From Syntrophaceae bacterium UBA2210 (GTDB lineage: Bacteria > Desulfobacterota > Syntrophia > Syntrophales > UBA2210), in the NCBI GenBank assembly GCA_002327865.1, contig DCUQ01000033.1, positions 875 to 45,195 of the forward strand: a stretch of DNA of 44,321 nucleotides, read 5' to 3'. Position 1 is the stretch's first letter. The number at the start of each line of letters is the position of its first letter. The position numbers were made by a program, and so were the translations under genes. Shown here one piece after another: positions 8,746 through 16,575 of the stretch. A model generated the notes under the pieces. The model ran no database searches. It worked only from the letters and a program-made list of their open reading frames with translations, and was not told the DNA's origin.

Positions 8746-9612
8746 TCACTTTTTATTTATATCCCGGTGGCTTAGATTGATCGTATAGTTCCTGTCCGAA
8801 AAGTATTCAGCCAACTGGTTGAGTATGACGACGGATCGGTGTCTCCCTCCTGTACATCCGATCGCGATATTCAGGTATGATTTTCCCTCCTTTTCATACA
8901 AAGGAGTCAGAAATCCCATCATATTAAACAAGTTTGTCAGAAACTGTTTCGTATCATCCCACCGCATGACATATTTTTTCACATTCTCTTCATTGCCATC
9001 GTGACTTCTGAGATCACTGACGAAATAGGGATTGGGGAGAAACCTGACATCCATAACAATATCAGCGTCCGGCGGAAGGCCGAAACGGTACCCGAACGAT
9101 GTCAGATTTATCAGAAGCTTTCTGGTCTTGCCGGGAGCGAGATAGAGACTCTGAACATGTTCCTTCAACTGGTGGACGCTGTAATTCGACGTATCGATGA
9201 CATTACCGGCCATTTCCTTTAATTCCATCAGTTTTTCGCGTTCCAGTTTTATACTTTCGGGAATGGTCCTCCCCTCCGACAAGGGATGCACTCTCCTTGT
9301 TTCGCTGAACCTTCGCATCAGGAACTCGTCGCTAGTATCAAGAAAAAGTATCTCGATATCATACTTCTTTTTTTTGAGCTTGGAGAGAACGGCTATATGA
9401 TTCTCGAGGAAATGCTTCTCTCGCAGGTCCATAACCAGTGCTATCTTCGAAACTTCCGAGGAGGCTCCGGTCTGCAGATCCAGCAATTTGGGGAGAAGCA
9501 TGATCGGAAGATTATCCACACAGAAAAAACCTATATCCTCGAGAGCTTTCAAGGCCGTGCTCTTTCCGGAACCCGACAGGCCGGTTACGATAACGATACG
9601 AAGGTTCTCCAT
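8746..9612 (-). CDS. rapZ: RapZ-family nucleotide-binding adaptor (YvcJ-like)
   Basis: The 288-residue protein has a Walker A loop near its start (GLSGSGKS, about residues 11-18), the VMDLREKHF segment, the DTSDEFLMRRFSETRRVHPL core and the C-terminal RapZ domain ending in GCTGGRHRSVVI, which includes the sugar-binding histidine region. In E. coli RapZ senses glucosamine-6-phosphate and targets a small RNA to RNase E. In other bacteria the homologue binds nucleotides with less clear function. The ATG overlaps the hprK stop as TGATG, so coupling fixes this start rather than the GTG one codon earlier. It is the last gene of the rpoN block. Confidence 0.95.
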   Translation of the reverse strand: MENLRIVIVTGLSGSGKSTALKALEDIGFFCVDNLPIMLLPKLLDLQTGASSEVSKIALVMDLREKHFLENHIAVLSKLKKKKYDIEILFLDTSDEFLMRRFSETRRVHPLSEGRTIPESIKLEREKLMELKEMAGNVIDTSNYSVHQLKEHVQSLYLAPGKTRKLLINLTSFGYRFGLPPDADIVMDVRFLPNPYFVSDLRSHDGNEENVKKYVMRWDDTKQFLTNLFNMMGFLTPLYEKEGKSYLNIAIGCTGGRHRSVVILNQLAEYFSDRNYTINLSHRDINKK

Positions 9613-10166
9613 CACTTTTCCGTCCTTTTTATCTTATCGGAAACTTTTTTTATCAGTTCCATTGAAGCGTTATAGCCTTCCCTCTTCAATATGTGATTTC
9701 TCGCCACCATTTCTATGACAGTGGCCATATTTCCCCCGGATCGTATCGGCAGCCTGACCATCGGCACGTCGACACCAAGAATGGAACAGTATCGTTCCTC
9801 CGAACCTAATCTGTCCGTATCCGCCCAGTCTTCCCACCTGACCAGATCGGCAATGATATCGATCGACACTCCGTCACTTACGGCATCCCGGCCGAAGAGA
9901 TTTCTCACATTGACAACGCCGATTCCCCTGATCTCCATGAAATATTTCGTCACATCGGGGCACTTGCCGTAGAGCGTGTCGCCGGAAGTTTTTATTATAT
10001 CTACTGAATCGTCAGCGACGAGCCGATGGCCTCTCGTTATCAATTCCAGACCGCATTCGCTCTTGCCGATGCTGCTTTCACCGGTCATGATAATCCCCAT
10101 ACCGAACAGCTCTATCAGCACACCCTGCATACTTGTCGTTTTTTCCGCATTGCTACTGTTCGACAT
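9612..10166 (-). CDS. hprK: HPr kinase/phosphorylase, short form lacking the N-terminal domain
   Basis: The protein has only 184 residues, against about 310 for the usual enzyme. It consists of the C-terminal kinase domain alone: Walker A GESSIGKS (residues 29-36), the GHRLVADD acidic pair, and the HprK signature MEIRGIGVVNVRNLFG (about residues 77-92). Full-length HprK phosphorylates and dephosphorylates HPr on a serine. The family's HGVL motif just before the P-loop reads QGVL here, so its histidine is replaced by glutamine. The 227 bases to ptsN are too short for the missing domain and hold no matching frame. Short HprK forms are known in Alphaproteobacteria. No HPr or enzyme I gene is in the window. 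A distant AAAGG precedes the ATG. Confidence 0.85.
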   Translation of the reverse strand: MSNSSNAEKTTSMQGVLIELFGMGIIMTGESSIGKSECGLELITRGHRLVADDSVDIIKTSGDTLYGKCPDVTKYFMEIRGIGVVNVRNLFGRDAVSDGVSIDIIADLVRWEDWADTDRLGSEERYCSILGVDVPMVRLPIRSGGNMATVIEMVARNHILKREGYNASMELIKKVSDKIKRTEK

Positions 10167-10393
10167 GATAACTTTGCCTTTAATTTATCGTTAAAAATTT
10201 GAATACGGTATAGTAAAAAGGATAATGATCTTCACTGTGGTAAATCCTAAAAGTAACGATCTGAAAACCATCATGAAAACACTGCGGGGTAAGAAAAGAA
10301 AAAAGATTGAGCCAGAGTTCGCGTTGCCCGTGTTTTCATGTGTTGCGAAACCGGTTTTTTCGCTTAAAGATACCGCTGCTGCAGATAAGGATT

Positions 10394-10861
10394 TTAAACG
10401 TATGTTTTACTTTTTTCAATGATAAGGTTGTATGCTTCTTCGGATGTCTTAATGTTCATCAGAGACTCTCTGAAAGAAACATCTTTCAGCATCCGGGATA
10501 TCTTGGCCAGAGCCTTCAGATGTTGTCCCGCTGAATTCTCCGGGGCAAGAATCAGAAAGAAGATATACACCGGGTTGCCGTCAAGGGAGTCGAAATCGAC
10601 ACCTGTCATGCTTCTCCCGAACGATATTACAAGTTTTTCAAGGCCGGCAAGTTTCCCATGAGGAATGGCAATGCCTTCACCGATCCCCGTGCTGCCGAGT
10701 TTTTCTCTCTCCAGCAATACCTCTATCAGGGAATCACGATTAACAGCTGTTATGGAATTCATAAAAACATCGGATAATTCGATGAGGACTTCTTTTTTCG
10801 TCCTGGATTTCAGATTCTCGATGATAAATTCTTTTTCAAGCATATCTTCAATATTCATCAT
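10394..10861 (-). CDS. ptsN: PTS IIA-Ntr protein (fructose/mannitol-type EIIA)
   Basis: The 155-residue single-domain EIIA carries the phosphorylatable histidine in GIAIPHGK (His68) and the downstream VYIFFLILAPENSAGQHLKALAKISRML segment typical of PtsN. It is a regulatory phosphocarrier rather than a sugar transporter; in Proteobacteria it links nitrogen and carbon state to potassium transport and sigma-54-linked processes. GGAAGG lies six bases before the first of two tandem ATG codons. It is 15 bases downstream of hpf and precedes hprK, the usual rpoN-hpf-ptsN-hprK-rapZ order. Confidence 0.95.
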   Translation of the reverse strand: MMNIEDMLEKEFIIENLKSRTKKEVLIELSDVFMNSITAVNRDSLIEVLLEREKLGSTGIGEGIAIPHGKLAGLEKLVISFGRSMTGVDFDSLDGNPVYIFFLILAPENSAGQHLKALAKISRMLKDVSFRESLMNIKTSEEAYNLIIEKSKTYV

Positions 10862-10876
10862 AAGTTACCTTCCATC

Positions 10877-11419
10877 TCAGCTGTTGGTCTCGATCAGGAC
10901 ATAATTTCCGTCATCACGGCGGTAAATAACGCATACATTTTCAGAGGAAGAGTCACGGTAAATGACAAACATATTCCTGGACTCATCCATTTCCAGTGTC
11001 GCATCTTCCAGAGACATCGGTTTGAGTACGACTTTTCTGGTCTCTACCACTTCAGGATCTCCACTGTATTCCTCGTACTCTTCGGCAGGTAACTCCTCAG
11101 GCACAATGTTTTCGCCGATCGACGTTACATCCTTGTGATTCTTTATTTTTCCCTTATATTTTTTCATCTGCCGCTCTATCTTGTCGATAACGTTATCGAC
11201 GGCAAGCGTCATTTCCTTCGCCTCTTCCTTTCCCTGAAGGGCTATATTTTTGGCAGACAGTTTTATTTCGGCAATATTTCTGAATTTATCCACGGACAAT
11301 ATCACATTGACACTTACAGGTTTATCCATATATCTTTCGATTCTGGCAAGTTTTTTGTTGACATAATCCTTCAACCATTCACCAGTTTCCATATTCCTAA
11401 AGGTAAAAGAAGTTTGCAT
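10877..11419 (-). CDS. hpf: Ribosome hibernation promoting factor, long form
   Basis: The 180-residue protein has an N-terminal ribosome-binding domain (about residues 1-96, ending in the basic helix IERQMKKYKGKIKNHK). An acidic linker follows, then a C-terminal dimerisation domain (about residues 120-180, KPMSLEDATLEMDESRN...FVIYR). Long-form HPF dimerises 70S ribosomes in stationary phase. The start used is the ATG with AGGAGG seven bases upstream; an in-frame codon 13 residues earlier has no such site. It lies between rpoN and ptsN. Confidence 0.95.
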   Translation of the reverse strand: MQTSFTFRNMETGEWLKDYVNKKLARIERYMDKPVSVNVILSVDKFRNIAEIKLSAKNIALQGKEEAKEMTLAVDNVIDKIERQMKKYKGKIKNHKDVTSIGENIVPEELPAEEYEEYSGDPEVVETRKVVLKPMSLEDATLEMDESRNMFVIYRDSSSENVCVIYRRDDGNYVLIETNS

Positions 11420-11568
11420 GCACTTTCCTCCTCTGCGGCAGAATACAGTGTCTGTCACTCATCCCACCTGTTTTTGCTGTCAGATTCTTTAAAATGGTTT
11501 CACCAATACGATGAAACTTCGCCTTATATTTGAGCCTATTATAAAAGTCAACCGGTATTTCGCCTGGC

Positions 11569-13008
11569 TCAGGAATACCTCCTTCTCTTTGACGAGGACA
11601 ACATTCCCATCGACTCTCTGTATTTCGCTACCGTTCTTCTCGCTATCGATATATCGGAATCCCTAAGTAAATCAACTATATCCTCGTCACTATACGGCTT
11701 TCTACTGTCTTCTCCTCTTATTATCTGCCGTATTTTTTCCTTGACACTCTGCGACGCTATCTGAGGAGTATCACCGACCCTGTTTATACCGCTGTTAAAG
11801 AAGAACTTGAGTTCGAAGATGCCCCTCGGTGTATGCATGTATTTGTTTGTGGTAACCCTGCTTATCGTCGATTCATGCATCTCGACATCATCGGCAATGT
11901 CCCGCAGAACCATAGGTTTTAAATAATAAATACCCTTATCGAAAAACTCGATCTGGTGTTCCACGATGCTTTCAGCTACCCTGGCGATCGTCTTCTGGCG
12001 CTGCTGAATGCTCTTTATCAACCAGGTAGCGGACTGCAACTTATCCTTGATATAGGTTTTACATTCTTCTCCTTCCTTGTCTTTCATGCCGCCCATGATT
12101 TCCTTGTAGAGATTGTTTATCCTCAGTCTAGGCATACCGTCGTCGTTCAGAACAACTTTGTATGCATCTCCGATCTTAAAAACGAATACATCCGGTATTA
12201 TATACTGAGGGGGTTCCTCATTGTAACAGAGTCCCGGTTTGGGATTCAGGCTGCTTATTACTAAAACCGCCTGTTTGATATCATCGATGGAGACCTTTTC
12301 TTTTTTTGCTATGTTATTGTAGTTTCTCGTCTCAAGATCTTTCAGATGGTCTTCGATTATCTTTTCCGGAAGTGATGAATCGATATCCAGCATCCTGACC
12401 TGTAAAAGCAGGCATTCCTTCAAATCTCTCGCTGCGACACCCGGAGGATCAAATTGTTGCACCTTTTTGAGAACGTTTTCGGCAAAAGCCGGTTCCACGT
12501 CTTCCAGGGAGGCAATCTCCTCGGGAGTTGCCATGATATATCCTTCGTTGTTCAGGTTGCCGATGATCTGTTCACCGACACGTCTTTCCTCATCGGTAAA
12601 CCGCGAAAGGTTAAGCTGCCACAACAGGTGATCCGAGAGAGAGGCCGTTTTGGTAAGCATGTTCTCGAAAGACGGCGTATCCACATTCTCGTGGGAATGC
12701 GGAACACCCATCGGGCCGAAATCTTCGATATAGCTGTTCCAGTCGAAATCCTCTTTACCGTCTCCCTCACCGGTAATCTCCTTCGTTTTCATTTCGACCT
12801 TCATATCTTCGAGTTCCGGAGCAATCTCTGTCTCCGGATCACTGTCGACAACCCGGTCTTCGAGAAGAGGATTTTCCTCAAGCTCCTGATTTATGGTATC
12901 TACCAGCTCCAGTCGCGAAAGCTGCAGGAGCTTTATCGACTGCTGCAACTGCGGCGTCATAACCAGCTGCTGGGTAAGCTTGAGGTTTTGTTTGAGCTCG
13001 AAAACCAT
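11569..13008 (-). CDS. rpoN: RNA polymerase sigma-54 factor
   Basis: The 479-residue protein has all three regions. Region I is glutamine- and leucine-rich (LTQQLVMTPQLQQSIKLLQ) and binds activators. An acidic region II follows (about residues 45-95). Region III contains the core-binding and DNA-binding parts, ending in the RpoN box ARRTVAKYRESMG (near residue 456). It directs RNA polymerase to -24/-12 promoters and needs AAA+ activators, one of which is encoded in this window. It lies 72 bases behind lptB. The final residues are a short basic tail. Confidence 0.97.
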   Translation of the reverse strand: MVFELKQNLKLTQQLVMTPQLQQSIKLLQLSRLELVDTINQELEENPLLEDRVVDSDPETEIAPELEDMKVEMKTKEITGEGDGKEDFDWNSYIEDFGPMGVPHSHENVDTPSFENMLTKTASLSDHLLWQLNLSRFTDEERRVGEQIIGNLNNEGYIMATPEEIASLEDVEPAFAENVLKKVQQFDPPGVAARDLKECLLLQVRMLDIDSSLPEKIIEDHLKDLETRNYNNIAKKEKVSIDDIKQAVLVISSLNPKPGLCYNEEPPQYIIPDVFVFKIGDAYKVVLNDDGMPRLRINNLYKEIMGGMKDKEGEECKTYIKDKLQSATWLIKSIQQRQKTIARVAESIVEHQIEFFDKGIYYLKPMVLRDIADDVEMHESTISRVTTNKYMHTPRGIFELKFFFNSGINRVGDTPQIASQSVKEKIRQIIRGEDSRKPYSDEDIVDLLRDSDISIARRTVAKYRESMGMLSSSKRRRYS

Positions 13009-13080
13009 TATTACTATTCCTGTCTATTGTCCTTGAATTATCTTCACTCCCCGGAAATCAATCCCCCGGGAAGATATTCC

Positions 13081-13803
13081 TTACAGATCAAAATCCTTAC
13101 CTAGGTAAAATTTACGCGCAATCTCACTGCCGGAGATATGGTCGGGATTACCTTCAACCAGAACTGCACCCTCGTTAACAATATATGCCCTGTCGCAGAC
13201 CTTGAGTGTTTCTCTTACGTTATGATCGGAAATAAGCACGCCTATACCCCTTGACCGCAATCTGCGTATGATATCCTGGATATCGGCAACCGCTATCGGA
13301 TCTATACCGGCAAAAGGTTCATCAAGAAGCATGTAGCGCGGTGATGTAACCAGCGCCCTTGTAATTTCCACCCGCCTGCGTTCGCCTCCCGAAAGTGAAT
13401 ACGCCATATTTTTCGCGAGACCCGAAAGGTCGAGTTCCTCCAGATGATTGCGCAGCCTTTCGACCCTTTCTTCCCTGCTTATATCGAGTGTTTCCAGGAT
13501 GGCCATTATGTTTTCTTCTACGGTAAGTTTTCTGAATACGGATGCTTCCTGCGGGAGATAATTTATCCCTTTACGGGCCCTCATATACATCGGATCATGG
13601 CTGATATCCTCACCATTCAACAGGATACTCCCGCCATCCGGGCGTATCAGTCCCACGATTATATAAAAAGTGGTCGTCTTACCAGCACCGTTAGGTCCCA
13701 ACAGGCCGACTACTTCTCCCCTGTGAACTTCCAGGTTAACCCTGTTCACTACATTGCGCCCGTTATAGGTTTTAACCAGTTCTTCAGCAATCAGTTTTTC
13801 CAA
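13081..13803 (-). CDS. lptB: LPS export ABC transporter ATP-binding protein
   Basis: The 240-residue ATPase drives LPS extraction from the inner membrane with LptF, LptG and LptC. Walker A is GPNGAGKT (residues 36-43), the signature is SLSGGERRR, Walker B is YMLLDEPFAGIDP, and the H-loop is SDHN. These are diagnostic of LptB. The best in-frame start is a TTG; a nearby ATG upstream is out of frame and the ribosome-binding site is poor (GGGG at 12 bases), so expression probably leans on lptA translation 41 bases away. LptF and LptG are not in the window, as is common. Confidence 0.95.
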   Translation of the reverse strand: MEKLIAEELVKTYNGRNVVNRVNLEVHRGEVVGLLGPNGAGKTTTFYIIVGLIRPDGGSILLNGEDISHDPMYMRARKGINYLPQEASVFRKLTVEENIMAILETLDISREERVERLRNHLEELDLSGLAKNMAYSLSGGERRRVEITRALVTSPRYMLLDEPFAGIDPIAVADIQDIIRRLRSRGIGVLISDHNVRETLKVCDRAYIVNEGAVLVEGNPDHISGSEIARKFYLGKDFDL

Positions 13804-13844
13804 GAATTAACATTACCCCGTCTATTATAAATCACTATCATTCT

Positions 13845-14360
13845 CTATTCGGAATCACCGGGATAGATAGTGGCGGTAACCCGCTCTCCTCCGGAGCCAT
13901 CTACGACCCCCCTGTTTTCAAGCAGGAAAACGGTAATCCTGTCTCCCTTGATCACGTTCTCTCCTTCCATCATCACGGCATTCCCGGTCATGACGATTTT
14001 CTGCTCGGTGTTATAGAAGATTGCAGTGCCTCCGGTAACCGTCCTTTCGTTCAGCTTCACAATGACATTGCCCTGCAGTTCTATCTTATCTATATTTCCC
14101 GTACCTTCCGCCACCCCGGAGATGACATTTCCCCCGCCGGCTTCCCTGTTATAGTAAATATACAGATTGTCGGCATGTATTACCGTATCCCCCTGGACGG
14201 CTTCGACATTTCCGGAAAACAGGACAAGACTTCTGTCGTCGTAAGCATCCAGACGGTCTGATGTTATCCGTATCGGATTTTTCTCCCCATATACGCCACT
14301 CATCGTGACAAGAAGAAAAATCACTGCGATTGCCGGTATCATGGAGAAAAATTTTTTCAT
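13845..14360 (-). CDS. lptA: Periplasmic LPS transport protein LptA (OstA-like)
   Basis: The 171-residue protein has a signal peptide (about residues 1-25, cleavage near VYGEK) and one OstA/LptA beta-jellyroll domain. Typical strands are visible as RITSDRLDAYDDRSLVLFSGNVEAVQGD, and later IELQGNVIVK and KIVMTGNAVMMEGENVIKGDRI. LptA links the inner-membrane complex to LptD by stacking jellyrolls. It lies between lptC, 23 bases upstream, and lptB. Confidence 0.93.
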   Translation of the reverse strand: MKKFFSMIPAIAVIFLLVTMSGVYGEKNPIRITSDRLDAYDDRSLVLFSGNVEAVQGDTVIHADNLYIYYNREAGGGNVISGVAEGTGNIDKIELQGNVIVKLNERTVTGGTAIFYNTEQKIVMTGNAVMMEGENVIKGDRITVFLLENRGVVDGSGGERVTATIYPGDSE

Positions 14361-14383
14361 TTATCACGAGTATCCGTTCAAGT

Positions 14384-15013
14384 TTATTCTTTCTGTATTA
14401 TCGCGCTCACGCCGGACAAAAGTGTTATTTTCCTGTCCTTCAGCGAGATGGTCATACCGGTACCTTTTACGGCGGTTCCGGGACGTATCATATTCACGAC
14501 ATCTTCCGTATGAATTCTTCCGTCATTGTGCGAATAATGCAGGGCGTCCGTTTCAAAACGTTCCTTACTGTTCGAAACGGCGACGACATTTCCGCATATA
14601 TCAATATTCCCCGTATCGGTATGCAGCGAACCCCTCTCACCCGTCATCGTATATATTCCACCATTGGAAAGCACCAGTTTAACCGCAACATTTTCAAACC
14701 GGGTAATATCATCTTCCCTGAAGTACCTGGCGGTATCCGCGTTAACCTCCCATACCAGTCCTGATTTATCTACCTCGGTATAGTGAAAATCTTTTATTTG
14801 AAGATCTACCCGTTCCGAAATGACTTTCAGAACGCCATGATCCTCTTTGTCGACAACGCAGATTGCATACAGCAAAAAAGCGCCGGCCAAAAGAACGAAT
14901 CCGGCAATAAACAGTTTCCTGGCTGATATCTTCTTTAGCAATGGTGTAATCCAGGGAGTTTTACAGAAACGTAAAAGGTATGATTTTGAGCAACTTATCA
15001 AGTCCGCGCGCAT
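14384..15013 (-). CDS. lptC: LPS export protein LptC
   Basis: The 209-residue protein has an N-terminal basic stretch, a transmembrane anchor (about residues 33-52) and a periplasmic LptC/jellyroll domain (about residues 60-209). Recognisable strands include GLVWEVNADTARYF, VKLVLSNGGIYTMTGERG and FETDALHYSHNDGRIHTED. It docks to LptB2FG and hands LPS to LptA. No ribosome-binding site is obvious before this ATG, and about 30 residues precede the anchor, so the true start may be a later non-ATG codon. A 104-base spacer separates it from kdsC. Confidence 0.9.
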   Translation of the reverse strand: MRADLISCSKSYLLRFCKTPWITPLLKKISARKLFIAGFVLLAGAFLLYAICVVDKEDHGVLKVISERVDLQIKDFHYTEVDKSGLVWEVNADTARYFREDDITRFENVAVKLVLSNGGIYTMTGERGSLHTDTGNIDICGNVVAVSNSKERFETDALHYSHNDGRIHTEDVVNMIRPGTAVKGTGMTISLKDRKITLLSGVSAIIQKE

Positions 15014-15117
15014 CGCGATAGGTAAATTCGCTGGAAAATCATACCATAAGAGCTCTCCCTCGCAATTTTAGCAAGAAGTGTACCACCTAACTGAATTCGT
15101 GTAAAGGGAAAGTCTCA

Positions 15118-15654
15118 TCAGTCGGTCTTGAGACCATATCTTGACGTTACATCGTTCCATTTCCCACGGGCTTTGAGGATCATTTCGCAGATTTCTCTGA
15201 CCGCTCCTTCTCCTCCGTTTTTCCCGGAGACATAATCGACATATTCCTTGACATAATCCATGGCATCGGCAACGGACGCCGAGAACCCCACCATCCTGAA
15301 CACGGGGATATCAACAATATCGTCCCCTATATACGCGACACACTCACCGGGCAATCCTTTCACGGCAAGTATTTCGCCCATGATCGCCTCCTTGTTCCGT
15401 ACTCCCTGGTAGACATCCCTGATTCCGAGCTCATCCGCGCGTAGTTTCACTACCTTCGACTCCCTGCCCGTCAGGAGGGCGACTTCCATGCCGCCTCTCA
15501 TCAGCAGTTTTAAACCATGCCCGTCCCTGACATTGAAGTTCTTGGATTCGTTTCCAAGGTCATCGATAATTATTTTTCCATCGGTCAGCACACCGTCGAC
15601 ATCCAGCACCAGGAGCTTGATTATCTTCATCTTTTCAAAAAGAGATTTATCCAT
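15118..15654 (-). CDS. kdsC: 3-deoxy-D-manno-octulosonate 8-phosphate phosphatase
   Basis: The 178-residue HAD-superfamily phosphatase removes the phosphate from KDO 8-phosphate during lipopolysaccharide inner-core synthesis. HAD motif 1 is LVLDVDGVLTDG, motif 2 lies in ALLTGRES, and motif 4 is YIGDDIVDIPVF. The small cap-less form is diagnostic of KdsC, which acts as a tetramer. The chosen ATG has AAGG six bases upstream. An earlier ATG overlaps the kdsA stop (ATGA) but lacks a ribosome-binding site; either would keep the gene coupled to kdsA. Confidence 0.93.
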   Translation of the reverse strand: MDKSLFEKMKIIKLLVLDVDGVLTDGKIIIDDLGNESKNFNVRDGHGLKLLMRGGMEVALLTGRESKVVKLRADELGIRDVYQGVRNKEAIMGEILAVKGLPGECVAYIGDDIVDIPVFRMVGFSASVADAMDYVKEYVDYVSGKNGGEGAVREICEMILKARGKWNDVTSRYGLKTD

Positions 15655-15665
15655 AATTTTCCTTC

Positions 15666-16493
15666 TCATGTGATATCGGGTTTAACGATCCGGTCTATTT
15701 TTTTCAGCATTCCGAGAAGATCCGGAAGCGAATCGAGGCAGAGAGAATTGGGACCGTCGCACAGCGCGCACTCGGGATCGGGATGAACCTCGAGAAACAA
15801 TCCGTCTATTCCCGTGGCAACCGCCGCGCGCGACAGATAAATCGCCATTTTTCTGTCGCCCCCCGATGAACCTCCCGCCTTACCCGGAAGTTGTACACTG
15901 TGCGTGGCATCAAAAATCACCGGATAGCCCATCTCCCGTAATATGGGAATAGATCTCATGTCGACGATCAGGTTGTTGTAGCCGAAGCTTATTCCTCTCT
16001 CCGTAATCATTATATTCTTGTTGCCCGTAGAGGTTATCTTGTCGATGATATTCGAAACATCCCACGGAGCGATAAACTGCCCTTTTTTGACATTGACTAT
16101 CCCGGCGGACCTGCCGACCTCAACGATAAAATCCGTCTGCCGGCACAGAAACGCCGGTATCTGCATAACATCCAACACCTTCGAAGCAGCCTCAATCTCT
16201 TCAAACCTGTGGACATCGGAAAGAACCGGGATCGAGAGCCCGTCCCTGATCCCACCGAGTATATCGAGCCCTTCTTTCAGACCCGGTCCCCTGAAAGAGC
16301 TTATGGAACTTCGATTCGCCTTATCGTAGGATGCCTTGAAGATAAAGGGTATATCGAGTTCTTCCGTCAGATTTTTCAGGTACAGAGCTATTTTCTCCGT
16401 CTTTAATCCATCTTCGATAACGCATGGGCCTGCAATCAACACAAAGGGGGCACTCCCACCGATAACCATGTCCCTCAGCACTATTTGTTTCAT
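15666..16493 (-). CDS. kdsA: 3-deoxy-8-phosphooctulonate synthase
   Basis: The 275-residue cytoplasmic enzyme condenses phosphoenolpyruvate with arabinose 5-phosphate to give KDO 8-phosphate. Family motifs are seen as LIAGPCVIED, FKASYDKANRSS, PVLSDVHRFEE, QIPAFLCRQTD and the FDATHSVQLPG segment. The start is the ATG with AAGGGG seven bases upstream; an in-frame ATG 11 codons earlier has no ribosome-binding site. The last bases are shared with or adjacent to kdsC. It follows the TPR gene by 82 bases. Confidence 0.96.
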   Translation of the reverse strand: MKQIVLRDMVIGGSAPFVLIAGPCVIEDGLKTEKIALYLKNLTEELDIPFIFKASYDKANRSSISSFRGPGLKEGLDILGGIRDGLSIPVLSDVHRFEEIEAASKVLDVMQIPAFLCRQTDFIVEVGRSAGIVNVKKGQFIAPWDVSNIIDKITSTGNKNIMITERGISFGYNNLIVDMRSIPILREMGYPVIFDATHSVQLPGKAGGSSGGDRKMAIYLSRAAVATGIDGLFLEVHPDPECALCDGPNSLCLDSLPDLLGMLKKIDRIVKPDIT

Positions 16494-16575
16494 CGTATTG
16501 CCCCTTCCCTCCGGTATTCCATACATGCTTTGTCAGATCGAATCGGAAAATATCCTTTAAAAGCAGACACAAAAT

